Assembly (NCBI GenBank): GCA_020850535.1
Contig: JADZEM010000029.1
Span: forward strand, 1-64,000
Source: Chloroflexota bacterium
GTDB taxonomy: Bacteria > Chloroflexota > UBA6077 > JACCZL01
Direction of reading: 5' to 3'
DNA length: 64,000 nucleotides
In this document: positions 44,862 to 55,102 of the stretch, one piece after another
Layout: every line of letters starts with the position of its first letter
Position numbering within the stretch: position 1 is the first letter of the stretch
The notes under the pieces: model-generated
What the model was told of the DNA's origin: nothing
Database searches by the model: none
Seen by the model: the letters and a program-made list of their open reading frames with translations, nothing else
Translations under genes and position numbers: made by a program

Positions 44862-45908
44862 TCAGGTCGCCGGGACCACCTCTGGCTGCGGCATGTGCTT
44901 CGCCTCCCACTCCTCGTAGGCCGGCGTGTAGAACCTCGTCCTGGTCTTCTTATACTCGCGAGTGGAATAGAGGCTGATGTAGTTGGTCATGCCGGTCGCG
45001 CGGGAGATCGCCGCCAGCACCTCTTCGCACTGCTCGTTCGACTGGCCGTGGACCATCGTGAAGACGTTGTACGGCCAGTCCGGATAGGTCGGGCGGCGGT
45101 AGCAGTGGCTGACGTTCGCAAACGCCGCCATCCGCTCGCCCAGCTCGATGACGTTCTCCTCGGGCACCGCCCAGACGCCCATGCCGTTCGCCTTGAAGCC
45201 GGCGCGGCGATGGTAGAGGATCGCCGCCATCCGCCGCATGAAGCCCCGCTCGACAAGGCTGGCCATCGCCACGAACAGCTCGTCCTCAGAGATGCCGACC
45301 CGCTCAGCCACGCCGTTGAACGGCTCGGCCTCGATAGGCAGATCCTCCTGCAGCTCGCGGATGACGGCCTTGTCCAGCTCCGTCACCTCGTAATTCTTCG
45401 CCCGCGCCCGGTCCTGCTCGCGGTACTCAGGGGTCGCCTGGGCATCCAGCGGACGCTCGCCGGTCATGTCCAGGTTGACGCCGATCTTGAACAGCCGCAG
45501 GGTGTACATCACCCGCGTGACCTCGGCGTTCGCCATCTCGTGGATGCGCTGCACCACCGCTTCCAGGTCCGACGTCGGCGGCACCGCGATCGTGAACCAG
45601 AGGTTGTAGTCGTGGTTGCGCTCGTAGTTGTGGGTGACGCCCGGGTGCTCGTTGATAGTACGGGCGGCCTCGGTGATCCGGGCCGGGTCCACGCGCATCG
45701 CGACCAGGCTCGACTTGTACCCAAGGCTCTTGGTATCGAAAATGGCGCTGATCTGACGGACGATCCGACCATCCTTGAGCGCGCGCATCCGTGTGATGAT
45801 CTCGTCCTCGGAGACGCCGAGCGAGGCTCCAAGCTCGGCGTAGGGCCGCGCCACCAGGGGAAAATCGGACTGGATGCGGTTGAGAATCCGCCGATCCAGA
45901 TCGTCCAT
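44862..45908 (-). CDS. Two-half Lrp/AsnC-type siroheme decarboxylase (AhbA-AhbB / NirDL-like fusion)
   Basis: 348 residues from ATG 45908; GAGGTG lies six bases upstream, favouring it over ATG 45914. Two homologous halves, each a winged helix plus alpha/beta domain: the first has LDRRILNRIQSDFPLVARPY and NYERNHDYNLWFTIAVP, the second LDKAVIRELQEDLPIEAEPF and RRPTYPDWPYNVFTMVHG. The HxYNLWF and YPDWPYNV motifs are those of siroheme decarboxylases, which make 12,18-didecarboxysiroheme for heme d1 or the alternative heme route, not ordinary regulators. Divergent from the heme O/A synthase fusion. A transcriptional regulator remains an alternative. Confidence 0.75.
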   Translation of the reverse strand: MDDLDRRILNRIQSDFPLVARPYAELGASLGVSEDEIITRMRALKDGRIVRQISAIFDTKSLGYKSSLVAMRVDPARITEAARTINEHPGVTHNYERNHDYNLWFTIAVPPTSDLEAVVQRIHEMANAEVTRVMYTLRLFKIGVNLDMTGERPLDAQATPEYREQDRARAKNYEVTELDKAVIRELQEDLPIEAEPFNGVAERVGISEDELFVAMASLVERGFMRRMAAILYHRRAGFKANGMGVWAVPEENVIELGERMAAFANVSHCYRRPTYPDWPYNVFTMVHGQSNEQCEEVLAAISRATGMTNYISLYSTREYKKTRTRFYTPAYEEWEAKHMPQPEVVPAT

Positions 45909-46048
45909 ACTCATCACCTCGACCCGTCGGACCATCAGAGTAGCATCGAGCCGCGGGCGTCCGTTACCAGTATACCGTCGCCGTCGAGACGCGATGTCCC
46001 GAAAAAACCTGACAGATGACACGGTATTCTCCTGGCAAGTGCCCCCGG

Positions 46049-46054
46049 TATAAT
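46049..46054 (+). promoter_or_regulatory. -10 box of ctaA-ctaB (leaderless candidate)
   Basis: Consensus TATAAT eight bases before the ATG at 46063, so transcription should begin at or within two bases of the start codon. The -35 region is weak (TTCTCC). Confidence 0.55.
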
Positions 46055-46062
46055 GGCGCTCG

Positions 46063-48000
<1,938 letters not shown>

Positions 48001-48040
48001 TCCGCCGCATGCAGTTGTCCGTGGAGACCGTGGCCGCCTG

Positions 48041-48724
48041 ATGCCCCTGCCGACGCCCGTACCTGTCCGCACCGAGACCGCGGCCTCGCAGGCGTCCACT
48101 CCGGCGCGCCTGGCGCGCACCGGCCGCAAGCTCAGGCTGCGCGGCCTGATCCTGCTCGCGGTGGCCGCGCTCGCGCTGCTGGTCGCCTGCCGCCCATCCT
48201 CGACGCTGCCGGTGCTCTTCCCCGCGCCGCGGTTCGACCTGCTCGATCAGACGGGCCGGCCGTTCAGCTCAAGCCACCTGAGCGGCAAGGTCGTCATCGC
48301 GAACTTCATCTTCACCACCTGCACCGACATCTGCCCGCTGCTGACCGCGACCATGTCCCAGGTCCGCGACCAGCTCCGGGCCGCGAACCTCCTCGGGGAC
48401 AAGGTGGTCATCGTGTCGTTCACGGTGGACCCTGAGCACGACACGCCCGATGCGCTGCGCGTCTACGGCGAGCGCTTCGGCGCGGTGCCCAGCGAGTGGC
48501 GCTTCCTGACCGGCTCCCGCGCCGCCATCGACGAGATCCTGATCGGCGGCTTCAAGGTGGGCCGGCCGCCGTCGGCAGCGCGGACGGCCGGCGGCACGCC
48601 CGAGATCGTCCACTCCAACCGGGTCGCGCTGATCGACGCAGCCAGCAAGATCCGGGCGTTTCTCAACGGCGAGGAGCTGGACATCCCCGCCCTGGTCGAA
48701 GAGGCGCGCCGGCTCGCGCCGTAA
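48041..48724 (+). CDS. sco: SCO1/SenC copper chaperone
   Basis: 227 residues. N-terminal hydrophobic segment with a lipobox-like LALLVAC, so probably a lipoprotein or membrane anchored. Thioredoxin-like fold with the copper-binding CxxxC as TTCTDICPLL and the distal His in IVHSNRVALID. It delivers copper to the CuA site of cytochrome oxidase, consistent with its place after the heme A/O synthase fusion. Its last five codons form part of a 30-bp perfect palindrome. Confidence 0.93.
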   Translation: MPLPTPVPVRTETAASQASTPARLARTGRKLRLRGLILLAVAALALLVACRPSSTLPVLFPAPRFDLLDQTGRPFSSSHLSGKVVIANFIFTTCTDICPLLTATMSQVRDQLRAANLLGDKVVIVSFTVDPEHDTPDALRVYGERFGAVPSEWRFLTGSRAAIDEILIGGFKVGRPPSAARTAGGTPEIVHSNRVALIDAASKIRAFLNGEELDIPALVEEARRLAP

Positions 48725-48768
48725 CCGGGCCGGCCGCAGGCCGGCCCGGTTACGGCGCGAGCCGGCGC
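48706..48768. terminator. 63-bp perfect palindrome at the sco 3' end
   Basis: Two exactly complementary 30-nt arms (48706-48735 and 48739-48768) around a GCA loop. The left arm contains the end of sco and its TAA. It ends ten bases before the stop of the convergent gene at 48779, so it probably serves as a bidirectional terminator. No T tract. Confidence 0.8.
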
Positions 48769-48778
48769 TGCCGAACCG

Positions 48779-49954
48779 TCAGAGGAACGTCGAGGTCGGG
48801 TTCAGCCCCAGCACGACCTTCCCCACCAGCTCGTAGTGGGCCCGTCGCGACTGCATGTGCTGCGTGACGACGTGGACATCCTGAAAGTGCCGCTGGATCG
48901 GCTGGTCCTTCAAGACGGCCGTGGCGCCGGCCGCGTTGTACATGGCGTCCACGACGCTGGCCGACTGGCGGATCGCATGGACGGCCGCCAGCCGGAGATC
49001 CGCCTTCTGCCCCAGGGTGATCGCGTGGGTCCGCTCAACTTCGGTCCAGACCTCGCGGACCGTCTGGCGGAGGTACATCCTGCTGGAGCGCAGCTCGGCC
49101 TCGGCCAGACCCACGTCGTACTGGACCAGCGACTCGTCGCGCAGCAGGCCGGCCATGTTGGCTGCGCGCTTGGTCTGGGCCATCCGCACGAACGTGTCGA
49201 CGCAGTCCCGAGCCACGCCGAGCGCCGTCATGGCGTCGCCACAGGCCGCCAGGATCTGGCGCGGGATCACGTAGATCGGGGCGCGCTCCTGCGCGGCGAC
49301 GGCGTCCGGCGAGAATGTGCGCTCCTCGGGCACGAAGGCGTCGGCGACGCGCCAGTGGTGCGTGCCGGTGCCGCGCAGGCCGCGCACGTTCCAGGTGTCC
49401 AGGATCTCGGCTTCCTCGGCCGGGAGCATGAAGTAGCGGATCTCGGCGTCGCCTGACACCGTCCGGCGGACCACGCCATCGTCGAGGATCTGCGCGCGGG
49501 CGGCCACCCAGCTCGCATGGTGGCAGCCGGTCCCGTAGCTGAACGTGCCGGTCACCCGGTAGCCGCCAGCCTCGGCGATGGCCGTGCCGGTGGCGGCCGG
49601 GGTGTTCGCCACGACGCCGCGCGGGTTCTCCTCGAAGATCAGCCGTGCGACGTCGATGGGCATGACCGGCGAGTAGGTCTGGAAGCTCGACGCCTGATTG
49701 ACGCACCACGCCGTGCTGGCGTCCGCCCGCGCCACCTCTTCGATGACGTCCAGGTAGGTTGGGAAGTCGATCTCCTGGCCGCCGGCGTCGGCGCACACCA
49801 CCATCCGAAACAGGCCGGCATCGGCAAGGGCCTCGAACAGGGGGCGTGGCAGCACACAGGTGCGCTCGATCTCGTCCGCGTACTCACGGATCAGCGACCC
49901 AAGCGACCGAGTGGCGTCGACGGAGGCAAAGACCCGTTCAGTGGCGGCGTGCAT
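48779..49954 (-). CDS. Acyl-CoA dehydrogenase-fold flavoprotein (possible flavin-dependent monooxygenase)
   Basis: 391 residues. N-terminal helical domain (LPRPLFEALADAGLFRMVVC, EVARADASTAWCVNQASS), middle beta domain (YRVTGTFSYGTGCHHASW, DTWNVRGLRGTGTHHWRV) and C-terminal helices (YNAAGATAVLKDQPIQRHFQ, DVHVVTQH). The SYGTGCHHASW and GLRGTGTH segments resemble the HsaA/HpaB-type group, which uses reduced flavin and oxygen, more than true acyl-CoA dehydrogenases. Ribosome-binding site GGGAG before ATG 49954. Standalone gene. Confidence 0.82.
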   Translation of the reverse strand: MHAATERVFASVDATRSLGSLIREYADEIERTCVLPRPLFEALADAGLFRMVVCADAGGQEIDFPTYLDVIEEVARADASTAWCVNQASSFQTYSPVMPIDVARLIFEENPRGVVANTPAATGTAIAEAGGYRVTGTFSYGTGCHHASWVAARAQILDDGVVRRTVSGDAEIRYFMLPAEEAEILDTWNVRGLRGTGTHHWRVADAFVPEERTFSPDAVAAQERAPIYVIPRQILAACGDAMTALGVARDCVDTFVRMAQTKRAANMAGLLRDESLVQYDVGLAEAELRSSRMYLRQTVREVWTEVERTHAITLGQKADLRLAAVHAIRQSASVVDAMYNAAGATAVLKDQPIQRHFQDVHVVTQHMQSRRAHYELVGKVVLGLNPTSTFL

Positions 49955-49989
49955 CGTGTGCTGGCTCCCGGACGGACTGGATCGCCGGC

Positions 49990-49995
49990 ATTCTA
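49990..49995 (-). promoter_or_regulatory. -10 box of the flavoprotein gene
   Basis: TAGAAT on the minus strand, preceded directly by TG, 35 bp from the ATG at 49954. No clear -35. Confidence 0.35.
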
Positions 49996-50337
49996 CAGAT
50001 CACAGGCCATCCGGTGCGGCGGCAGCAGGCACACACGGCGGCCGTCCAGCGCAGGGCAGCCGCGGACGGTGGTGGGGAACGGTGGCGGGGAACGGTGGCA
50101 GGGCCGGGTGAGACGGCCCGTCGGTGCGGGGAGCACGCCGAGCCGGCCGTCCGCGCCGGGCCGCGATCGCGAGCAAGGGGCGCTCGTTCGGCCTGGTGGT
50201 GACGATCCATCGCCCCCCGCTTCGGATCGCCAGGCTCGAACGATGCGCCCCTTGTGCCCGCTCCCCAGTGTCGCTCCCCCGAGCGTCACCGCGCATCCAC
50301 TGTATGCGCCCCGACCACCGGAGCGCGCGCCTACCGT
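49996..50337. other. Intergenic DNA upstream of the flavoprotein gene
   Basis: No gene recognised. Around 50068-50104 there are three tandem imperfect 13-bp units of the form ACGGTGGCGGGGA. A 16-bp inverted repeat, CCTACCG-TC-CGGTAGG (50330-50345), begins the repeat array at its right end. Confidence 0.4.
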
Positions 50338-50389
50338 CCGGTAGGTTCTGGCTGACCAACCGGTAGGCTCGCGCAGCGAATCCGGTGGG
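50338..50389. promoter_or_regulatory. Array of three CCGGTRGG sites at exact 22-bp spacing
   Basis: CCGGTAGG at 50338, CCGGTAGG at 50360 and CCGGTGGG at 50382. Spacing of two helical turns puts all three on one face of the DNA, as expected for cooperative regulator binding. The first site is the right half of an inverted repeat, and the second lies in the near-palindrome CCAACCGGTAGG. Confidence 0.45.
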
Positions 50390-50475
50390 TTGTCGGTCGG
50401 GCAGGCCGGTCCGCGATGCAGGACTCCCGCCACGTCGGCGCCTTTCGACTGTTGACGATCGGGCCGGGGGCCGAC

Positions 50476-52383
50476 CTACCCAGTGGCGCGCTTCGCCGAG
50501 GCGATGCGGTCAGCGATCGCCGAGACATCCGCCAGGGCCATCTCGACGGCCTTGAGCGTGGCGGCGTCCAGGTTGCCGCTCCGCTTCAACGCCGTAATGG
50601 TGTCCGCGACGAAGGTGTACTGAACCTCGGGATTGTCCCACTCGAACCCTTCCTCCGGCGGGATCGGCACGGTGTCGAGAATCATCGTCGTCTGAATCGC
50701 GGGGTGTGCGTCTGGTGCGCCCTCGCTGCCGCCCCGTTCGTCCCCTTGACCGCCGTACGCGACGCCGGGATTGACCAGCGCATCGTAGGTCACGCCGGCG
50801 GCCATCCGCGTCGGGACCGTCCGATACTCGTCATGTTCTGGGTCGGCCAGCGGATCGTCGATGGTGATGGCCGATCCGAATGCGCGGCCAGCATGGCCTG
50901 GGAGGAGGCTCAGCGGCCCGTCGTTGCCCCAGCCGGAGCCGCTCGGGCCGCCTTCGTCACCGAGCGGCGAACCCTCCTCGCCGGAATCGGGATCAGGATC
51001 TCCAGCACCGTTGTTGGAGTTCCCGCCGTTGGAGTTCCCGCCCGCGTCAGAGTTGTCGCCGCCGGATTCGCCACCTGACCCAGAACCGCCACCGGTGCTG
51101 CTACCGCCCGAACCCTTGCCCACTGGCTCAGTGGTCGTAGGCCCTTGCGGGTTCCCATTCTTGTCCACTCTGGACGTTGTGCGCTGACCGTTCCCATTCT
51201 TGTCCGTGGTGGTCGTGACGATGAGCCAGCCGCCGTCCGACTGCTTCGTCGATGTGGAGATGCTCGTCCCGGCGCCTGAGTGCGTCTCGGCTCCGCGAGA
51301 CTCCGTCACGTTGCCAGCCTGATCTACTCCCGAATGCTCCCAGGTCTTGGTGTACATGCCGGCTCCGCCCGGGTGGTCTGTCTCGCCGCCCGGGTCGATA
51401 TCAGGCCGATGCTCACCGACATGTATCACCTCTCTGTCGTGCGAGACCTCCTTGGTCCCGTTCGGATACTGGACTTCGCGCGTCTTGTCGACGACCGTGG
51501 GGTGGATCAACGGGGTCCCACTGACCACATCAGTTCCCCACTCCTCGTACTGGGTTTCGACAACCTTGCGCCCGTTGTTGTAACTCGTGACGTCGACGGT
51601 GGTCTCACCCTTGCCTGGGCCATCGAAGGTCTGCTGCGTACGCGTCCAGTGCGGACCCTGCTCAGTGCTGGTCCGGATGAGCCTGCCGGGCGCCGGCGCC
51701 GCTGGGCCGCCCCCACCGTCGCCGTCGCTCGCGAAATACGCGACGACCGTGCTGGACCCTACGCTCGTGTCAGCATAGGTCGCCGTCCCGATCGTTCGGA
51801 GCATGGGGACGGAAGCACCCGACCATCCCAGGCCGGAGCGGTTTGGCCGGGCGAGTATCTGCTGTGTCTCGGACTCGGCCGTCCACAGCATCGTGCCCCC
51901 GGCGTCCAGTTTCCGTCGCTGTCTGGTGACGCGGCCAGTGGCGTTGGCGCCACGGGTTGCGGCGCCGAGAACGCGGCGCCCGTTGCCGTCGTCACGGTCG
52001 TAGTCGGTGTCCCAGGCGCCGTCGGGCTGAAGGCGCAGTGACCGGCGCACCTGCTGGCCGCGCAGTGATGTGGACAGCAGCGTGGCAAGGACGGAGCCGT
52101 CCGGTTGCGACGCTGCCGTGCGGATCGTCATGGCCGGCCCGCGGCCTCGGGGCGCTATGCCGAAGTCAATGCCGATCTCGCGCCAGACGGAGTCGTGGAC
52201 CTGGAGCAGGGAGTACGAGCCGTCCGGCATGAACGTCACCTTGACGGCCTCGGATGTGCTTGGAATCACGTACTGGACGATCAGCGTGCCGTCGGCACCG
52301 ACAACGACATGTACGATCGTCGGGAGTGTTGCGGAAGCGATGCGATCGCCCCGATCGGGAGAACTGAAGTGGTCGTCCTGCAT
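50476..52383 (-). CDS. Large hypothetical protein with repetitive beta-rich body
   Basis: 635 residues; ATG 52383 has a near-perfect ribosome-binding site (AAAGGAGGCACG). No signal peptide or membrane helix. The first 400 residues are beta-rich with YD/Rhs-like character (YNNGRKVVETQYEEWGTDVV, TESRGAETHSGAGTSISTST), followed by a Gly/Ser/Asn low-complexity linker (about 425-480) and a C-terminal region ending in helices (NLDAATLKAVEMALADVSAI). No family recognised. The strong ribosome-binding site implies high expression. Confidence 0.65.
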   Translation of the reverse strand: MQDDHFSSPDRGDRIASATLPTIVHVVVGADGTLIVQYVIPSTSEAVKVTFMPDGSYSLLQVHDSVWREIGIDFGIAPRGRGPAMTIRTAASQPDGSVLATLLSTSLRGQQVRRSLRLQPDGAWDTDYDRDDGNGRRVLGAATRGANATGRVTRQRRKLDAGGTMLWTAESETQQILARPNRSGLGWSGASVPMLRTIGTATYADTSVGSSTVVAYFASDGDGGGGPAAPAPGRLIRTSTEQGPHWTRTQQTFDGPGKGETTVDVTSYNNGRKVVETQYEEWGTDVVSGTPLIHPTVVDKTREVQYPNGTKEVSHDREVIHVGEHRPDIDPGGETDHPGGAGMYTKTWEHSGVDQAGNVTESRGAETHSGAGTSISTSTKQSDGGWLIVTTTTDKNGNGQRTTSRVDKNGNPQGPTTTEPVGKGSGGSSTGGGSGSGGESGGDNSDAGGNSNGGNSNNGAGDPDPDSGEEGSPLGDEGGPSGSGWGNDGPLSLLPGHAGRAFGSAITIDDPLADPEHDEYRTVPTRMAAGVTYDALVNPGVAYGGQGDERGGSEGAPDAHPAIQTTMILDTVPIPPEEGFEWDNPEVQYTFVADTITALKRSGNLDAATLKAVEMALADVSAIADRIASAKRATG

Positions 52384-52650
52384 CGTGCCTCCTTTCGGCC
52401 CCTCAGTTAGGCCACACTGCCCAGCCTCGCGGCATCCGTGCGATCCCGTAATGGGGCCGCAGCATCATCAGGGGATCCGGCTGACGGGAGACACTGCGCC
52501 AGCATGAATCGCCTGATGCCGAGCAATGCCCGACTGCGACCGGTGAGGGCGGGGGCGGCCAGGACGTGGGCGCAGTTCCGCGCTGAGCGGTTCGGGTACA
52601 GTTGTCCCCGTGCGAGGCGACGCTGCCCGACGCCGCGCCTGCTCCGCTAA

Positions 52651-53094
52651 CTAATACGCTGTCGCCGGTTGGTTATGAAGCATCCAGAAAATGATCCAAC
52701 CCGTTACCACGACGTACAGCCACATCGGGAACGTGATCCGCGCGATCTGCCGATGCTTCGGGAACTCGCCACGAAACGCCCGCCGCAATGTGACCAGCGC
52801 GAACGGCCCCACCAGGATCGCCAGGATCGTGTGGCTGATCAAGATCACCAGGTAGATGACACGTACCAGCCCTTCGCCGGCGAAGACCTTGGTTTCAAAG
52901 AGCAGGGCGCGGCTGACGTACACCACCAGAAAGAGTGCAGCGAACGTGGTCGCCGTGAGCATACTTTTCTTGTGAAGCTCGATCTTCTTCGACCGAATGA
53001 AGTAGTACCCCAGCAGCAAGAAGACGCCACTGATGACGATCAGCGAGGTGTTGAGCAGGGCAACCCATTCCGGAGCGGGACCACGAGGAGGCAT
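52651..53094 (-). CDS. DUF420 membrane protein
   Basis: 147 residues from ATG 53094 (MPPRGPAPEW). Four to five membrane helices with the family pattern LHKKSMLTATTFAALFLVVY, ISHTILAILVGPFALVT and HRQIARITFPMWLYVVVTGW. The His residues at helix ends are conserved in this family, which often accompanies cytochrome oxidase genes (CtaM/YozB-like). The assembly role is inferred. Confidence 0.85.
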   Translation of the reverse strand: MPPRGPAPEWVALLNTSLIVISGVFLLLGYYFIRSKKIELHKKSMLTATTFAALFLVVYVSRALLFETKVFAGEGLVRVIYLVILISHTILAILVGPFALVTLRRAFRGEFPKHRQIARITFPMWLYVVVTGWIIFWMLHNQPATAY

Positions 53095-53243
53095 CTGGCA
53101 CCTGTTGTCGGAGCGATTGGGCCGGCCAGGGAGCCCGTGGCGCGGCTGGATGCGGCACGACGAGCGGGGCACACCGCGGGGCGAGGCCGCTATGCCGGAC
53201 CGCCGGGCGGCGTTCCGCAGCCTCTCGCCGAGATTGTAGCCAG

Positions 53244-54206
53244 ATGACCGTCAGCAGCCCGGCGATTTCGGTCCAGGGGCTCGTCCAGCGCTTCGGCGAC
53301 CGCAACGTGGTGGACGGTCTCACCTTCGAGGTCCGGCGCGGCGAGGTCTTCGCGCTGCTCGGGCCGAACGGCGCCGGCAAGACCACGACCGTCGAGATCC
53401 TCGAAGGGTATCGCTCGCCAACGGCCGGGCTGGTGCGCGTCCTCGGCCTGGACCCGATGTCCGATGCCCATCGCTTGCAGCCGCGCATCGGCGTCATGCT
53501 CCAGGACGGCGGTATCGCCCCGGCCATGCGCCCGCTCGAAGCCCTGGAGCTGTTCGCGAGCTTCTTCGCCGCGCCGGCCGATCCCCGCGAGCTGCTGCGC
53601 CTCATCGGCCTCGAGGATGCCGCGCGAACGCGGTACCGGGCGCTCTCGGGCGGCCAGAAGCAGCGGCTGTCGCTCGGGCTGGCGCTGGTGGGCCGGCCGG
53701 AGCTGGTCTTCCTGGATGAGCCGACCGCCGGGATGGATCCACAGGCCCGCCGCGCCACCTGGGAGATCGTCCGCAGCCTGAAGCGCGGCGGCGTGACGGT
53801 GCTGCTCACGACCCACTTCATGGAAGAGGCCGAGGAGCTTGCCGACCGTGTCGCCATCGTCGACAGCGGCAGGCTGGTGGCGCTCGACGCGCCGTCCGCG
53901 CTCGGGCAGGCCGGCGGCCCGCCCGACGAGTTGCGATTCCGCGCCAGGGCGGGGCTGCCGCTCGCGCGGCTCGCGGAGCGGCTGCCAGCATTCCAGATCG
54001 ACGAGGTGCGTCCTGGCGAGTACCGCGTGGACGGGCCGATCGCGCCCGACGTCGTCACCGCGGCGACCTCCTGGCTGGCCGAGCACGACGCGTTGCTGGT
54101 TGAGCTGCACGTCGGCCGGCAGTCGCTCGAAGACGTCTTCCTGCGCCTCACCGCGAACGGCGGCGGCGCGCCACTCTCGCCCGTGGAGGCCGCCCGCCGT
54201 GCCTGA
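53244..54206 (+). CDS. ABC-2 transporter ATP-binding protein
   Basis: 320 residues. Walker A GPNGAGKTTT, Q-loop in VMLQDGG, signature ALSGGQKQRLSLGLA, Walker B LVFLDEPTAGMD, switch His in TTHFME. A C-terminal extension of about 90 residues is common in daunorubicin/drug-exporter ATPases. Overlaps the permease gene by eight bases. Confidence 0.94.
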   Translation: MTVSSPAISVQGLVQRFGDRNVVDGLTFEVRRGEVFALLGPNGAGKTTTVEILEGYRSPTAGLVRVLGLDPMSDAHRLQPRIGVMLQDGGIAPAMRPLEALELFASFFAAPADPRELLRLIGLEDAARTRYRALSGGQKQRLSLGLALVGRPELVFLDEPTAGMDPQARRATWEIVRSLKRGGVTVLLTTHFMEEAEELADRVAIVDSGRLVALDAPSALGQAGGPPDELRFRARAGLPLARLAERLPAFQIDEVRPGEYRVDGPIAPDVVTAATSWLAEHDALLVELHVGRQSLEDVFLRLTANGGGAPLSPVEAARRA

Positions 54207-55005
54207 CCTGACCGCGACCCCGCAGGCGCTGCATGCACTCCGGCTCCCACCGGGCGCTGACCAGGCACCGTCTCCGCTCGCCCGGATGATCGTCGCACAG
54301 ACCGCCGCCGAGCTGCGCCTCTCGTTGCGGCGGGGCGAGAGCGTCCTGATCACCCTGATCATCCCGCCGTTGCTGCTGGTCTTCTTCGGCCTGGTGGACC
54401 TGATGCCGATCCCGCCCGAGCGCCGCGCCGAGTATCTGGTGCCGGGCATTCTGGCGCTCGCCATCATGTCCACGGCGATGGTCAGCACCGGCATCGCGAC
54501 GGCCTTCGAGCGGTACTACAAGGTGCTCAAGCGGCTGGGCGTGTCCCCGCTGCCGCGCGGCGGCCTGCTGACGGCGAAGATCGCGGCGATCCTGGTGATG
54601 GAGGGCATCCAGACGCTGCTGATCGTCGGGGTCGCGGCGCTGGTGCTCGGCTGGCGGCCGACGGGCACGCTGGTGCTGACGCCCGTCGCGCTGGTGCTGG
54701 GGACGGCGGCGTTCGGCGGTCTGGGCCTGCTGATGGCCGGCGCCTTGCGCGCCGAGGCGACGTTGGCTGTTGCGAACGGGCTGTACATCGCGTTTCTGCT
54801 GATGGGTGGCATCGTGTTTCCGACCACCCACCTCGGGCCGTGGCTGGCCGGGCCGGCGGCGCTGCTGCCGAGTACCGCCCTGGCGGAAGCCTTGCGGGGC
54901 GCGCTCGGGGCGACTGACGCCGTGCCGATCCTCAGCTGGCTGGTGCTGGCTGGCTGGGCGCTGCTGATGCCGCTGGCCGCGATGCTGACGTTCCGTTGGG
55001 AGTGA
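54199..55005 (+). CDS. ABC-2 transporter permease
   Basis: 268 residues from GTG 54199, which follows GGAGG. Six membrane segments beginning VLITLIIPPLLLVFFGLVDL; the ABC-2 pattern includes PGILALAIMSTAMVSTGIAT and RYYKVLKRLGVSPLPR. With the preceding ATPase it forms an exporter of unknown substrate, possibly drug or lipid. The stop codon falls in the first unit of a tandem repeat. Confidence 0.9.
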   Translation: MPDLTATPQALHALRLPPGADQAPSPLARMIVAQTAAELRLSLRRGESVLITLIIPPLLLVFFGLVDLMPIPPERRAEYLVPGILALAIMSTAMVSTGIATAFERYYKVLKRLGVSPLPRGGLLTAKIAAILVMEGIQTLLIVGVAALVLGWRPTGTLVLTPVALVLGTAAFGGLGLLMAGALRAEATLAVANGLYIAFLLMGGIVFPTTHLGPWLAGPAALLPSTALAEALRGALGATDAVPILSWLVLAGWALLMPLAAMLTFRWE

Positions 55006-55042
55006 CCCGACCGGGAGTGACCCGACCGGGAGTGACCCGACC
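54998..55042. repeat. Tandem repeat, 15 bp x 3, over the permease stop codon
   Basis: Three perfect copies of GGGAGTGACCCGACC (54998-55012, 55013-55027, 55028-55042), followed by degenerate copies to about 55085. Each unit contains a TGA, so contraction or expansion would not alter the permease C-terminus. Confidence 0.92.
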
Positions 55043-55102
55043 GCCTCTGACCTGACCACAGGTGACCCGCCCGCGAGCGACCCGACGAAGAGGAGCCGCC
55101 GT

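Noticed and set aside
44850-46019. Plus-strand 389-codon frame opposite the siroheme-decarboxylase-like gene
   Set aside because: Shadow of the minus-strand gene, which has clear paired Lrp-like motifs and a ribosome-binding site.
52438-52650. 70-codon plus-strand frame between the orphan protein and DUF420
   Set aside because: No ribosome-binding site and no similarity to any known family; treated as non-coding.
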